Notes: a model not told the origin generated them from the letters alone. A DNA stretch of 64,000 bases from Chthonobacter rhizosphaerae (GCF_013839525.1 NZ_JACDIS010000008.1:124001-188000), one strand, 5' to 3'. Positions 40,868 to 50,031 are shown, counted from the stretch's first letter. Translations and numbers: made by a program.

Positions 40868-42085
40868 ATGAGCGAGATGGAATCGACCGACGAGAGCCGG
40901 CTGACCGAGAACGTGATCCATTTCGCGCGGCTCCTCCGCCGGGCCGGCATGCCCGTGGGGCCGTCGTCGGTGGTGGACGCCGTGGAAGCGCTCACGGTGG
41001 CGGGCGTCGCTTCGCGGGCGGACGTCTACTGGACGCTCCACGCGATCTTCGTGACCCGGCGCGACCACCACGTGCTCTTCGACGAGGCCTTCCGCACCTT
41101 CTGGCGGTCGCGCGGCCTCGTGGAGAAGATGATCGCCATGATGTCGCCGATCGCGCCGCCACGCGCCCCGGCGGATCCGCCCAAGGCCGGCGCGGCGCGT
41201 CTCGCCAACGCCTTCTTCGGCGACGCGGCGGCCGACCGGACGGTGGAGCGGCCGGAGATCGAGATCGACGCCAGGCTGACCGTCTCCGACCGGGAGATCC
41301 TGCAGAAGAAGGACTTCGCCCAGATGTCGGCGGCGGAGATCGCCGAGGCCATGCGGTCGGTGCGGGACCTGGTGATGCCGCTCGACACGGTGCCGACGCG
41401 CCGCCGGGTGCCGAACCGGCGCGGCGGCGAGATCGACCTGCGGCGCACCCTGCAGGCGTCGCTGCGGACCGGCGGCGCCATCATCCCGCTGGCGTTCCGG
41501 GAGCCGAAGCGGGTGCACCCGCCGATCGTCGCCATCGTGGACATCTCCGGCTCCATGAGCCAGTACTCCCGGCTGTTCCTGCACTTTCTCCACGCGCTCT
41601 CGACCCGGCGGAAGGTGCACACCTTCCTGTTCGGCACGCGGCTCACCAACGTCACCCGCCAGCTGACCATGAAGGATCCGGACGAGGCGCTGATCGCCTG
41701 TTCGTCCCACGTCGCCGACTGGTCGGGCGGCACGCGCATCGGCGAGGCGCTGCACCGGTTCAACAAGGACTGGTCGCGGCGGGTGCTGTCGGGCGGGCCT
41801 ATCGTGCTCCTGATCACCGACGGTCTGGAGCGCGACGACGTCACCGGCCTCGGTCGCGAGATGGACCGGCTGCACCGCTCCTGCCGTCGCCTCGTGTGGC
41901 TCAATCCGCTGCTGCGGTTCGAAGGCTTCGAGGCGCGGGCCGCCGGCGTGAAGGCCATGCTGCCGCACGTGGACGAGTTCCGGCCGATCCACAGCCTCGA
42001 CGCGGTGGCCGACCTCTGCCGCGCCCTGGAGGAGGGCGGATCGTCCGGCAAGGATCCGCGCGCCTGGCTCCGCACCGTCGCGTGA
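40868..42085 (+). CDS. VWA domain-containing CoxE-like protein
   Basis: Partner of the MoxR ATPase, 405 residues, cytosolic. The N-terminal half is helical with FARLLRRAGMPVGPSSVVDA. The C-terminal von Willebrand A domain has the metal site DISGSMSQYSR (DxSxS), then DWSGGTRIGEAL and LITDGLERDD. In carbon monoxide dehydrogenase clusters CoxD/CoxE mature the active site; no cox structural genes are present here. Confidence 0.9.
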   Translation: MSEMESTDESRLTENVIHFARLLRRAGMPVGPSSVVDAVEALTVAGVASRADVYWTLHAIFVTRRDHHVLFDEAFRTFWRSRGLVEKMIAMMSPIAPPRAPADPPKAGAARLANAFFGDAAADRTVERPEIEIDARLTVSDREILQKKDFAQMSAAEIAEAMRSVRDLVMPLDTVPTRRRVPNRRGGEIDLRRTLQASLRTGGAIIPLAFREPKRVHPPIVAIVDISGSMSQYSRLFLHFLHALSTRRKVHTFLFGTRLTNVTRQLTMKDPDEALIACSSHVADWSGGTRIGEALHRFNKDWSRRVLSGGPIVLLITDGLERDDVTGLGREMDRLHRSCRRLVWLNPLLRFEGFEARAAGVKAMLPHVDEFRPIHSLDAVADLCRALEEGGSSGKDPRAWLRTVA

Positions 42086-42164
42086 CGACCGGCTGTCCGG
42101 ACGGCTGAACCAATCCATGCACTCCGACGTAGGGGATGGACGGTCCAGCACGGCGGAGAGTTGA

Positions 42165-42896
42165 ATGAGCGATCTCTATCTCATCTACGGCGGAACCGGC
42201 GGGCTGGGCGGCGCGATCGCGCGGCGGCTGGCCGGCTCGGGCGCGGCGCTCCATCTGGTGGCCCGCGACGAAGGCCGGCTGTCCGCGCTCGCCGGCGACC
42301 TCGGCGGCCGCTACACGGTCGGCGACGTCACGGAGGCCGGCACGGCGGAACGCGTGATGGCGGACGTCGGCGACCAGCCGCTGAAGGGCCTCGTCTACGC
42401 GGTCGGCACCATCAACCTGAAGCCGCTCGGGCGGCTGACGGACGAGGACTTTCTCGGCGATTTCACCGTCAACGCGCTTGGCGCGGCGCGGGCGATCCGG
42501 GCGGCGGTGGCGCATCTTGCCAAGGGCGAGGGCACGTCGTCGGTGCTGCTCTTCTCCACGGTTGCGGCCCGGCAGGGCTTCGCGGCACATGCCTCCATCG
42601 CGGCCGCAAAGGGCGCGGTGAACGGGCTGGTGTTGTCTCTCGCGGCCGAACTCGCGCCGAAGATCCGCGTCAACGCCATCGCGCCGAGCCTCACGGAAAC
42701 GCCGCTCGCCGCCCCGATGACGGCGAACGAGCCCATGCGCAAGGCGATCGCCGGGCTGCACGCCCTGCCGCGGCTCGGAGCGCCGGACGACGTGGCGGGC
42801 CTCGCGGAGGTGCTCTTGACCGACGCGGGCTCGTGGATCACCGGCCAGATCATCGGCGTCGACGGAGGACGCTCCACGCTCCGCACCAAGGGCTGA
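42165..42896 (+). CDS. short-chain dehydrogenase/reductase family protein, altered active site
   Basis: Rossmann-fold SDR of 243 residues. The nucleotide-binding glycine motif is YGGTGGLGGAIARRL and the NAG-like segment is YAVGTI. Ser131 (FSTVAA) and Lys149 (AAAKGAV) are in place. The catalytic Tyr of YxxxK is replaced by Ile145 (SIAAAK). The C-terminal GQIIGVDGG motif is normal. It may therefore bind nucleotide without classic oxidoreductase chemistry. Monocistronic. Confidence 0.85.
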   Translation: MSDLYLIYGGTGGLGGAIARRLAGSGAALHLVARDEGRLSALAGDLGGRYTVGDVTEAGTAERVMADVGDQPLKGLVYAVGTINLKPLGRLTDEDFLGDFTVNALGAARAIRAAVAHLAKGEGTSSVLLFSTVAARQGFAAHASIAAAKGAVNGLVLSLAAELAPKIRVNAIAPSLTETPLAAPMTANEPMRKAIAGLHALPRLGAPDDVAGLAEVLLTDAGSWITGQIIGVDGGRSTLRTKG

Positions 42897-42970
42897 GCCG
42901 GCGGCCGCCGGACGCAACCGGTCGGCGGTGCGGGTCGTTAGGGTAGGCGTCCGCGGAGCTCCGGACCGGG

Positions 42971-43014
42971 GCATTCTTTGTCCGGGTTGGAAGACCCGGC
43001 CGATGACAGAATGC
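42971..43014 (+). other. nested hairpin upstream of the cytochrome c gene
   Basis: GCATTCT (42971-42977) pairs with AGAATGC (43008-43014) and encloses CCGGGT/ACCCGG (42982-42999) with a 6-base loop. It is about 110 bp before the cytochrome start and might be a leader structure or the SDR terminator; no T-tract follows. Confidence 0.45.
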
Positions 43015-43121
43015 TCCAGACTGTTGATCCTGGAGCGCTTTCTGATCGACCTGACGATACCGCCAGGCCGGAGAGCGTTCTAGGCTCGGGGGCGGCGCAA
43101 CGAGGCGACTCGGGGAGAGGC

Positions 43122-43571
43122 ATGATGATGCGGACCGGCTTAGGCGTGACGGCGACGATCCTGGCGCTCGCGCTCTCCATCATCACATCGACGGCCCAGA
43201 CCGGCGATCCGGCCACCCAGCCGTCGGCCGAGACCGCTCCCGAGGCGCCGCCGGACGCCGGCACGGGCGAGGCGGCGCCGGCGGCGGTGCCCGACGAGGT
43301 GCCGGTGGCTTCGGCTCGGACCGGCAAGGCCTACCTCGACCAGGTCTGCTCCGGCTGCCACGCCATCGGGGCCACGGGCGACAGCCCCGATGCCAAAGCG
43401 CCGGCCTTCCGCGACATCCTGAAGGATTATCCGGCTGAAAGCCTGGAGGAGAGCCTCGCCGAGGGCATCGTCACCGGACATCCGGACATGCCGGAAGTGG
43501 TGCTGGACCCGCCGCAGATCGCCAACGTGATCGCCTATCTGGACGCGCTCGCCGTGGTCACCAGCCCTTGA
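43122..43571 (+). CDS. small c-type cytochrome
   Basis: Exported mono-heme cytochrome c, 149 residues. The N-terminal membrane segment (about residues 5-25, signal peptide or anchor) is followed by a Pro/Ala/Glu-rich linker (residues 29-65). The heme motif is CSGCH with Cys76, Cys79 and His80; a candidate axial Met lies in GHPDMPEVV. The start MMMRTG follows GGGGAGAGG. The electron-transfer partner is unknown. Confidence 0.88.
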   Translation: MMMRTGLGVTATILALALSIITSTAQTGDPATQPSAETAPEAPPDAGTGEAAPAAVPDEVPVASARTGKAYLDQVCSGCHAIGATGDSPDAKAPAFRDILKDYPAESLEESLAEGIVTGHPDMPEVVLDPPQIANVIAYLDALAVVTSP

Positions 43572-43887
43572 GGGCCTGAATCGTCCGGCGCCGGGGACGG
43601 TGCGGCAGGCCTCTGCAGGATGCGGCCGAAACGCCGGACGGGGTTCACGCTTGATGGAAAGCGGTCCGCATGCTCTTCAGGGCTGGTGCTCGCGACACCT
43701 TTGAGGTAGGACGAGGTGCCTTCGCCAGCGGCATGCCGGTTTTGGCAGCACTCTTCGGACATTGCTGCTAACTCCTTGTTTTACAAGCAATAAACTCTTT
43801 CGCTGTCACTCTCTATCGCGCATCATGGGATGCGCGGCCGGCCCCGTTGCGGCTGACCGCCACCGACGACAGCGAGTGAGGTTCGGT
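43572..43887. other. cytochrome c-usg intergenic region
   Basis: This 316-bp gap has no gene or clear terminator. A lower-GC stretch near 43770-43805 (TTGTTTTACAAGCAATAAAC) may hold the usg promoter. Confidence 0.45.
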
Positions 43888-44157
43888 ATGGCGAGTGCTG
43901 AGTTCCGGCTCCAGTTGATGGGCTACGGGCTGACCACGGCCCACATCCTCTATCGGATGCCCGATCATCCCAAGATCCTGCAGTCCTACGTCTGGCAGAA
44001 CTACGACATGGCGCCGGACTTCCCGGAGCTGAGCCGGTTCCTGGATTTCTGGAAGGCGAAGATCGACGGCGCGCTCCATTCGGTGGACGTGGCCCACAAG
44101 CGCCTGATCGGGCCGAGCGAATGGAAGAAGGTGGACGCGAGCTTCCTCGTCCACTGA
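43888..44157 (+). CDS. usg: Usg family protein
   Basis: An 89-residue conserved alphaproteobacterial protein of unknown function, named for its position upstream of tryptophan genes in some species. The family pattern is present: FRLQLMGYGLTTAHILYRMP, then LQSYVWQNYDMAPDFPEL and LHSVDVAHKRLIGP. The ATG at 43888 gives MASAEFRLQL and follows GAGG; a 42-residue upstream extension is not conserved. No trp genes are adjacent here. Confidence 0.9.
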   Translation: MASAEFRLQLMGYGLTTAHILYRMPDHPKILQSYVWQNYDMAPDFPELSRFLDFWKAKIDGALHSVDVAHKRLIGPSEWKKVDASFLVH

Positions 44158-44288
44158 CCGGCCCGCGACGCGAGCCGCCGGCGGCCTTCGCGGCGGCCGG
44201 CGGCGTCGCTATATAGGGTCCGAACGCCCTCATACGGCAGAGAGGCGCGAAGCCCCGGCGTAGCGCCGAAACGGAGCAGTCGACCAGC

Positions 44289-44702
44289 ATGAACATCGGC
44301 GACGCAGCGACCCGGTCGGGTCTTCCGGCCAAGACGATCCGCTACTACGAGGAGATCGGGCTGCTACGGCCGCCCCGGTCGGAGAACGGCTACCGCGACT
44401 ATGGCGAGCGGGAGCTCCACAAGCTGCGCTTCCTGCAGCGCGCCCGGTCGCTCGGCTTCTCCATCGAGGACTGCCGGCACCTCCTGTCGCTCTACGAGGA
44501 CAGGGCACGGGCGAGCGCCGACGTGCGGGCGCTCGCGGAGGAGCGCATCGCCGACGTGGACGCCAAGATCGCCGAACTGAAGGCCATGCGGGCCACCCTG
44601 ACGCGGCTCGTCCACGCCTGCCACGGCGACGACCGGCCCGATTGCCCGATCCTCGACGATCTCGCCGCGCCGGCGCGCGAGGGCGCGCGTCAGCCGCTGT
44701 AG
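44289..44702 (+). CDS. cueR: MerR-family Cu(I)-responsive regulator, CueR/HmrR type
   Basis: Transcription activator that distorts promoters with long spacers when it binds Cu(I), Ag(I) or Au(I). It has 137 residues. It begins MNIGDAATRSGLPAKTIRYYEE with the MerR helix-turn-helix. The metal loop CHGDDRPDC supplies Cys111 and Cys119, at the CueR positions. No copper ATPase or chaperone gene adjoins it. Its last 13 bp overlap the end of the convergent Anbu gene. Confidence 0.88.
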   Translation: MNIGDAATRSGLPAKTIRYYEEIGLLRPPRSENGYRDYGERELHKLRFLQRARSLGFSIEDCRHLLSLYEDRARASADVRALAEERIADVDAKIAELKAMRATLTRLVHACHGDDRPDCPILDDLAAPAREGARQPL

Positions 44703-45430
44703 GGCGGCTTCGGGATCGCCTGATGGGCGGCCCGCAGCGCGGCGGACCAACGCTCCCGAAGGTCGTGGAAGTAGGGCTCGCCCGGTTCGATCCGGTGCAG
44801 CACCTCGTGACGGAGCGCATCGCGCGGGACCGTGATGAGGTCGATCGGCATGCCGACGCCGAGGTTGGACCGCATGGTGCTGTCCATCGAGATGAGGCCG
44901 AGCTTCAACGCCTCGTCGAGGCCGGTGCGGAACTTGATCGCGCGGTCCAGGATCGGCTTGCCGTACTTGTGCTCGCCGATCTGCAGGAAAGGCGTGTCCT
45001 CCGTCGCCTCGATGAAATTGCCCTGGCGGTAGATCATGAACAGCCGCAGGCGCCCGCGGGCGATCTGGCCGCCCACCAGCATGGTGACGTCGAATCCGGC
45101 GGACGATTGTTCGAGCGCCGGCCCGTCGATGCGGTAGACCTCCCGGATGGCGCGGCCGACGAACTGGGCCGTGCGGAACATGGACGGCTGGGACCAGACG
45201 GTCTCGTGCTCGCCGGTTTCCGGATCGCGGATGCCCTCGTTGAGGAGCGAGATCACCGACTGGGTGATGGCGAGATTGCCGGCGGTGGCGATCGACACGA
45301 TGCGGTCGCCGGGCCGCTCGAACACGTGCAGCTTCCGGTACTGGGCGACGTTGTCGAGGCCAGCGTTGGTGCGCGTGTCCGCGATCATCGTCAGGCCCTC
45401 GCCCACGAGAATGCCGACGCAGTAGGTCAT
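44690..45430 (-). CDS. anbu: Anbu-type proteasome-like protease
   Basis: Ancestral-beta-subunit (BPH/Anbu) N-terminal nucleophile hydrolase related to HslV and the 20S proteasome. It has 246 residues. The chain begins M-TYCVGILVGEGLTMIADTR, so removing Met exposes the Thr nucleophile; the Asp and a Lys at RKLHVF follow in the usual positions. The GNLAITQSVISLLNEG region also matches. Genes for the usual Anbu partners lie upstream on the same strand. The substrate is unknown. Confidence 0.92.
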   Translation of the reverse strand: MTYCVGILVGEGLTMIADTRTNAGLDNVAQYRKLHVFERPGDRIVSIATAGNLAITQSVISLLNEGIRDPETGEHETVWSQPSMFRTAQFVGRAIREVYRIDGPALEQSSAGFDVTMLVGGQIARGRLRLFMIYRQGNFIEATEDTPFLQIGEHKYGKPILDRAIKFRTGLDEALKLGLISMDSTMRSNLGVGMPIDLITVPRDALRHEVLHRIEPGEPYFHDLRERWSAALRAAHQAIPKPPYSG

Positions 45431-45639
45431 GCCCTTAACTCCACCCGTACCGGGTGGTCCGTCCGCGACGGTGCCCCCCACCCGTGGTCAGTCTCATCGT
45501 GATCGTCGCGCTCTCGGCCCGGGACCGGGCGCCCCCGGCGCCCGGCGGCTCGCGCCCACCGGTTTCGCCGGGTCTCATACTGGATCGGGACAGCTTCGTC
45601 TGTGCGTAATTCAGCCACCGTTTGAAAGCGGGCGCGTCG

Positions 45640-46467
45640 TCACAGGGACACCTCCGTGACCTGGGCCTTGGAGACCAGGACCTCGGCGCCGAGGCCGTGG
45701 TTGGCGCCGCGCAGGAAGGCGATGCCGTGCTGGTCGAGGCCGGAGGCGACGCGGACGTAGATGTCCGTCGGGCAGCGGTCGTGCGCCACGTCGAAGCCGA
45801 CCCAGCCGAGACCCGCCACCTGGGCCTCCGCCCAGACCCAGGCGGCATCCGTGGGCGTGTCGTCGTCCCGGAAGGCGGCGTAGCCGGACACGAGCCGGGC
45901 CGGAATGCCGAGCACGCGGGCGGCGGTGACGAACAGGTGGGCGACGCCGGCCGGCGATCCGGACCCGGCGGCGAGCACGGATGCGGCGGTCTCGTCCGAC
46001 GCGCAGGTGACGTCGCCGACGGCGAGCGGCCGCAGTTTCACGCGGCCGTGCAGGCTTTTCATCAGCGCGTGGCAGCGGTCGAGCGGGTTCGCGCCGGCGG
46101 CGGATCGCATGTCGGACGCGAGATCGCGGATGGCGGCATCGGGCGTGGTCAGGCGCGTCTCCCGCAGGAACAGGCCGACCGGCAGGCGTTCGCCGATCTG
46201 CAACACGCCGGCCGTGTCGTCGGTCTCCACCTCGCCGACGGCCGTCAGAACCAGGGAGTCCAGCGGACCGGCGAGGAAGAAGTCGTGGGCGATGTTGCCG
46301 TAGCTGTCGAAGGCGCGCGAAAGGCGGCAGTCATGGTCGACGTCGATGCGCCAATCGACCACGTACTGGCCGTCATAGGTGCGCGGCGTCATGCGCAGCG
46401 TGCGGATGGCGCTCGCGACCGGTTGGTCGAAGCTGGCGGAGATCTCGTGGCAGATGCGCAGGCGCAT
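45640..46467 (-). CDS. transglutaminase-like protein, catalytic residues lost
   Basis: Member of the transglutaminase-like family with an N-terminal beta domain, encoded with Anbu, alpha-E and ATP-grasp genes; 275 residues. The fold signatures are clear (VAHLFVTAARVLGIPARLVSGY, LGWVGFD, CPTDIYVRVASGLD). At the nucleophile position the family GVCxDxAH reads GSPAGVAH (Pro172), and the catalytic His of HAWAEA is Trp210. Only Asp226 remains. It is therefore predicted to be a non-catalytic pseudo-enzyme. Confidence 0.85.
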   Translation of the reverse strand: MRLRICHEISASFDQPVASAIRTLRMTPRTYDGQYVVDWRIDVDHDCRLSRAFDSYGNIAHDFFLAGPLDSLVLTAVGEVETDDTAGVLQIGERLPVGLFLRETRLTTPDAAIRDLASDMRSAAGANPLDRCHALMKSLHGRVKLRPLAVGDVTCASDETAASVLAAGSGSPAGVAHLFVTAARVLGIPARLVSGYAAFRDDDTPTDAAWVWAEAQVAGLGWVGFDVAHDRCPTDIYVRVASGLDQHGIAFLRGANHGLGAEVLVSKAQVTEVSL

Positions 46468-46473
46468 GGGCGG

Positions 46474-47415
46474 CTACTCGAGATACTGTTCGGCGATGGC
46501 CGCGCCGAGGCCGGCATTCTCGTTGATGAAGCCGTCCAGATACTCGGGCAGGCCGGCCTTGAACACCTCGTCAAGTTCCGCGCCCTGGAGCCGCCCCAGA
46601 GTGGAGCGGGCCTTGCGCTGGGCGAGCCCCTGGCGGCCGTAGTCGCGGGCGAGGCTGTCCAGGTTGCGGGTGATGTTCTGGTAGCAGGCCACCAGCGAGC
46701 GGGGCATCTCGTCGCGCAGGATCAGGAGATCGGCGACGAGGTGCGGCTTCAGGTTCTCGCGATAGACCCAGTGGTAGGACGTGAGCGCCGAAACCGAGCG
46801 CAGGATCCAGGACCACTGGTAGTAGTCGAAGCCGCCGCCGACCGACGGCCGGTCCGGCGTCAGCACGTCGGCCTTGACGTTGAGGATGCGGGCGGTGAAG
46901 TCGGCCCGCTCGATGTAGCTGCCGAGGCAGAGGAAATAGTAGGCGTCGTTGCGCAGCATGGTCCGGTGGGCGGAGCCGTCGAAGCGCAGGGAGGCCTCCT
47001 TCACCCAGGCGAGGAAGTCGGAGAGTTCCTGCCGGTTCATGCGCGCGGCGGAGCGCTTGCGCATCTCCAGCCAGCCGGAGTTGATGGTCTCCCACATGTC
47101 CATGGTAAGGGCGGTGCGCACCGCGCGCGCGTTGGTGCGGGCGACCTCCATGCAGGAGCGGATCGAAGACGGGTTGAACGTGGAGAAGGCGAGATGCTCC
47201 ACCACCGTGCGGGCGTTGGCCTCGCCATAGGCTTCCTTGAAGCTGTCGAGGGTGCCGGTGGCGGCGACGGCCATCTCCCACTCGTTGCTGCCCTCTGCGT
47301 GGGAGACCGGCATGGCGGAGAGACGGGCGGCCGCCTCCAGCAGGCGGGCGGTGTTTTCGGCGCGCTCCACGTAGCGGGCGAGCCAGAACAGGTTGTCGGC
47401 GTGGCGGCTCAGCAT
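46474..47415 (-). CDS. alpha-E domain protein
   Basis: Helical protein of the alpha-E family (PF04168), 313 residues, of unknown activity. It begins MLSRHADNLFWLARYVERAENTA, the hallmark, and contains LCLGSYIERADFTARILN with the repeated Glu-Arg-Ala pattern. It lies between the ATP-grasp gene (51 bp) and the transglutaminase-like gene (6 bp). The set is predicted to make or ligate a peptide, by analogy with other ATP-grasp/alpha-E clusters. Confidence 0.92.
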   Translation of the reverse strand: MLSRHADNLFWLARYVERAENTARLLEAAARLSAMPVSHAEGSNEWEMAVAATGTLDSFKEAYGEANARTVVEHLAFSTFNPSSIRSCMEVARTNARAVRTALTMDMWETINSGWLEMRKRSAARMNRQELSDFLAWVKEASLRFDGSAHRTMLRNDAYYFLCLGSYIERADFTARILNVKADVLTPDRPSVGGGFDYYQWSWILRSVSALTSYHWVYRENLKPHLVADLLILRDEMPRSLVACYQNITRNLDSLARDYGRQGLAQRKARSTLGRLQGAELDEVFKAGLPEYLDGFINENAGLGAAIAEQYLE

Positions 47416-47466
47416 GGGCGGATCCAGGCGCGGAGGAACGGGAGGCGGGCGGAGCGCACGGCGGGA

Positions 47467-48948
47467 TCAGGCCTTTCCCTGCGACTGGGACTGCGACTGC
47501 GTCTGGGGCGCGAGGTCGTCGTCGTCCGGGTCCTCGATGATCCAGGTATCCTTGGTGCCGCCGCCCTGGCTGGAGTTGACCACGAGCGAGCCCTCCTTGA
47601 GGGCGACCCGGGTCAGCCCGCCGGGGACGATGCGGACCTTGTCCGAGCCGGTGAGCACGAACGGCCTCAGGTCCACGTGCCGCGGCGCGACGCCCTCGCC
47701 CACGAAGGTGGGGGAGGTGGAGAGAGCCAGGGTCGGCTGGGCGATGAAGTTGTCCGGGTCGTGCTTCAGCTTGGCGGCGAAGGTCTCGATCTGCGCCTTG
47801 TCGGCCTTCGGGCCGACCAGCATGCCATAGCCGCCTGAGCCCTGGACCTCCTTCACGACGAGTTCGGGCAGGTGCTCCAGCACGTAGCGAAGGGAGTCCG
47901 GCTCGCGGCAGCGCCAGGTCGGCACGTTCTTCAGCACCGGTTCCTCGCCGAGGTAGAAGCGCACGATGTCGGGCATGTAGGTGTACATGGCCTTGTCGTC
48001 GGCGACGCCGGTGCCGACCGCGTTGGCGACGTTCACGTTGCCGGCGCGATAGGCCGAGATGAGGCCGGGGACGCCGAGAACGGAGTCGGGCCGGAAGGCG
48101 AGGGGATCCAGGAAATCATCGTCGATGCGCCGGTAGAGGACGTCGACGCGCTTCGGCCCCTCCGTCGTGCGCATGTAGACGACGTTGTCGCGCACGAAGA
48201 GATCGCGCCCTTCCACGAGATCCACGCCGAGCTTGTCGGCGAGGAAGGAGTGTTCGTAGTAGGCCGAGTTGAGGGGACCGGGCGTCATCAGCGCCACGGT
48301 CGGCTCGGACGGCGCGGACGCGGGCGCGAGGCTGCGCAGGGTGGCGAGCAGTTCGTCCGGATAGTTCTCCACCGGTTGGATGCGGGCCTCGGCGAAGAGG
48401 TCCGGGAACAGGCGCATCATGACGTCCCGGTTCTCCAGCATGTAGGAGACGCCGGACGGCGTGCGCGCGTTGTCCTCCAGGACGTAGAAGTCCTTGTCGT
48501 CGGTGCGGATGATGTCGATCCCGGCGATCTGCACATAGACGTCGGACGGCAGGCGGACGCCGACCATCTCGGGTCGGAAGGACGGATTCTGGTAGACGAG
48601 TTCCTGCGGCACCACCCCGGCGCGGATGATCTCGCCCTTGCCGTAGATGTCGGCGAGGAAGCGGTTGAGGGCCGTGACCCGCTGGGTGAGCCCGCGGGAG
48701 AGGGTGGCCCATTCGGTGCCGGTGAGGACGCGCGGCACGATGTCGAACGGGATGATCCGCTCCTCCGCCTCCGCGTCGCCGTAGACCGCGAAGGTGATGC
48801 CGATCCGGCGAAACAGGAATTCGGCTTCGTCCTGCCGGAGCTTCAGGGTATCGGGCGTCGTCTCCGCCAGCCAGGACTTGATCAGGCTGTAGGCGGGCCG
48901 GCAGCCCCGGCCGTCCCCCGTCATCTCGTCGAACGCAACCGGAGCCAT
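47467..48948 (-). CDS. circularly permuted ATP-grasp protein
   Basis: Peptide-ligase-type enzyme of the circularly permuted ATP-grasp type 2 family, 493 residues. Conserved segments: FDIVPRVLTGTEWATLSRGL, DFYVLEDNARTPSGVSYM, NAVGTGVADDKAMYTYMP and EVQGSGGYGMLVGP. The start at 48948 gives MAPVAFDEM; a 22-residue extension is unconserved. A Q/S/D-rich tail ends the protein. It heads the leftward Anbu-associated cluster. Confidence 0.92.
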   Translation of the reverse strand: MAPVAFDEMTGDGRGCRPAYSLIKSWLAETTPDTLKLRQDEAEFLFRRIGITFAVYGDAEAEERIIPFDIVPRVLTGTEWATLSRGLTQRVTALNRFLADIYGKGEIIRAGVVPQELVYQNPSFRPEMVGVRLPSDVYVQIAGIDIIRTDDKDFYVLEDNARTPSGVSYMLENRDVMMRLFPDLFAEARIQPVENYPDELLATLRSLAPASAPSEPTVALMTPGPLNSAYYEHSFLADKLGVDLVEGRDLFVRDNVVYMRTTEGPKRVDVLYRRIDDDFLDPLAFRPDSVLGVPGLISAYRAGNVNVANAVGTGVADDKAMYTYMPDIVRFYLGEEPVLKNVPTWRCREPDSLRYVLEHLPELVVKEVQGSGGYGMLVGPKADKAQIETFAAKLKHDPDNFIAQPTLALSTSPTFVGEGVAPRHVDLRPFVLTGSDKVRIVPGGLTRVALKEGSLVVNSSQGGGTKDTWIIEDPDDDDLAPQTQSQSQSQGKA

Positions 48949-49122
48949 CAACCCGTCCTTTGCAGCACCCACGTGATGATTTAAGCGGCAAATCCGGGAC
49001 CGGGGCAAGGACACGGATTAGGCAATTCAGCCGGCACTTCGTTTATTTTGAAGGCATTTTCCGGCTGGTGGCGAACAGGATTCGAGATGGACGCGGCTTT
49101 CCCCGCCTGGAGGCCAGGTCCT

Positions 49123-50031
49123 TTACATGAGCCTCAGTCCCTTGAGACTCGCGTGGCCGTCCCGGCCGATGATGATGTGATCGTGCACGGCGATGCCGAG
49201 CGGCGCCGCCACGTCGACGATCTGCTTGGTCATGGTCACGTCCGCCCGCGACGGGGTCGGGTCGCCGGACGGGTGGTTGTGGACGAGGATGACGGCCGTC
49301 GCCGACAGCTCCAGCGCGCGCTTCACCACCTCGCGCGGGTAGACCGGCGTGTGGTCCACCGTGCCGGTCTGCTGCACCTCGTCGGCGATGACGGCGTTCT
49401 TCTTGTCCAGGAACAGGATGCGGAACTGCTCCTTCTCCTCGAACGCCATGGCGGCCCGGCAGTAGTCGAGGACGGCGGCCCAGGAGGACAGCACGGGCCG
49501 TTTCAACACGGCGCCGCGGGCGATCCGCTGGGCGGCGGCGTGGATGACCTTCAGGCTGAGCGCCGTCTTCGGGCCGATGCCGCTGACCCGCGCGAGCCGC
49601 GCCTCCGGGGCGCCGAGCACCTCGGCGAAGGACCCGAACTCGCGGATGAGATCCTTGGCGAGAGGCTTCAGGTCCTTCTGCGGGATGAGCGGAAAGAGGA
49701 CGAGCTCCAGGAGTTCGTAGTCCGCGATGCCGTCCGGACCGACGGCGCTGAAGCGCGCCTTCAGCCGGTCGCGGTGGCCATGATAGTGGGGCTTGTCGGC
49801 CTTTGGGCCGCCCGGATCGGCAGGCGCGCCGCGTGGCGGGGAGGGCTCGGCCAGGGGAGGGCGATCGTCCGCCTCGGCGGGACCCGGGTTCGACGGCTCG
49901 TCACCGGCGAGGGCGGGGCGAACCGGCTCCGTGGCGTCGCCGGGGCGTTCGGCGGATGAGCGGCCGCGCCGCGACGAGCCGCGGGCGCCGTCGCGATCGA
50001 TCACCGGCTTGCCGTCTTCCAGACCGTCCAT
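49123..50031 (-). CDS. radC: RadC family JAB-domain protein
   Basis: A 302-residue protein with a Pro/Asp-rich variable N-terminus (about 80 residues), a helix-hairpin-helix region ([17 protein letters not shown]) and a C-terminal JAB1/MPN metalloprotease-like domain, whose JAMM motif [14 protein letters not shown] is complete. Despite the name, a direct DNA repair role is unproven. The true start may be later than 50031 because the N-terminal stretch is low complexity. It is 70 bp downstream of map. Confidence 0.92.
   Translation of the reverse strand: MDGLEDGKPVIDRDGARGSSRRGRSSAERPGDATEPVRPALAGDEPSNPGPAEADDRPPLAEPSPPRGAPADPGGPKADKPHYHGHRDRLKARFSAVGPDGIADYELLELVLFPLIPQKDLKPLAKDLIREFGSFAEVLGAPEARLARVSGIGPKTALSLKVIHAAAQRIARGAVLKRPVLSSWAAVLDYCRAAMAFEEKEQFRILFLDKKNAVIADEVQQTGTVDHTPVYPREVVKRALELSATAVILVHNHPSGDPTPSRADVTMTKQIVDVAAPLGIAVHDHIIIGRDGHASLKGLRLM

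Noticed and set aside
39929-42085. MoxR/VWA pair as part of the methanol dehydrogenase maturation cluster
   Set aside because: The pair is CoxD/CoxE-like and lies 15 kb from xoxF with unrelated genes between; no mxa genes are present.
49015-49122. tRNA remnant or attachment site next to radC
   Set aside because: A GGATTCGA-like T-loop fragment occurs, but no acceptor or anticodon stems can be formed around it.
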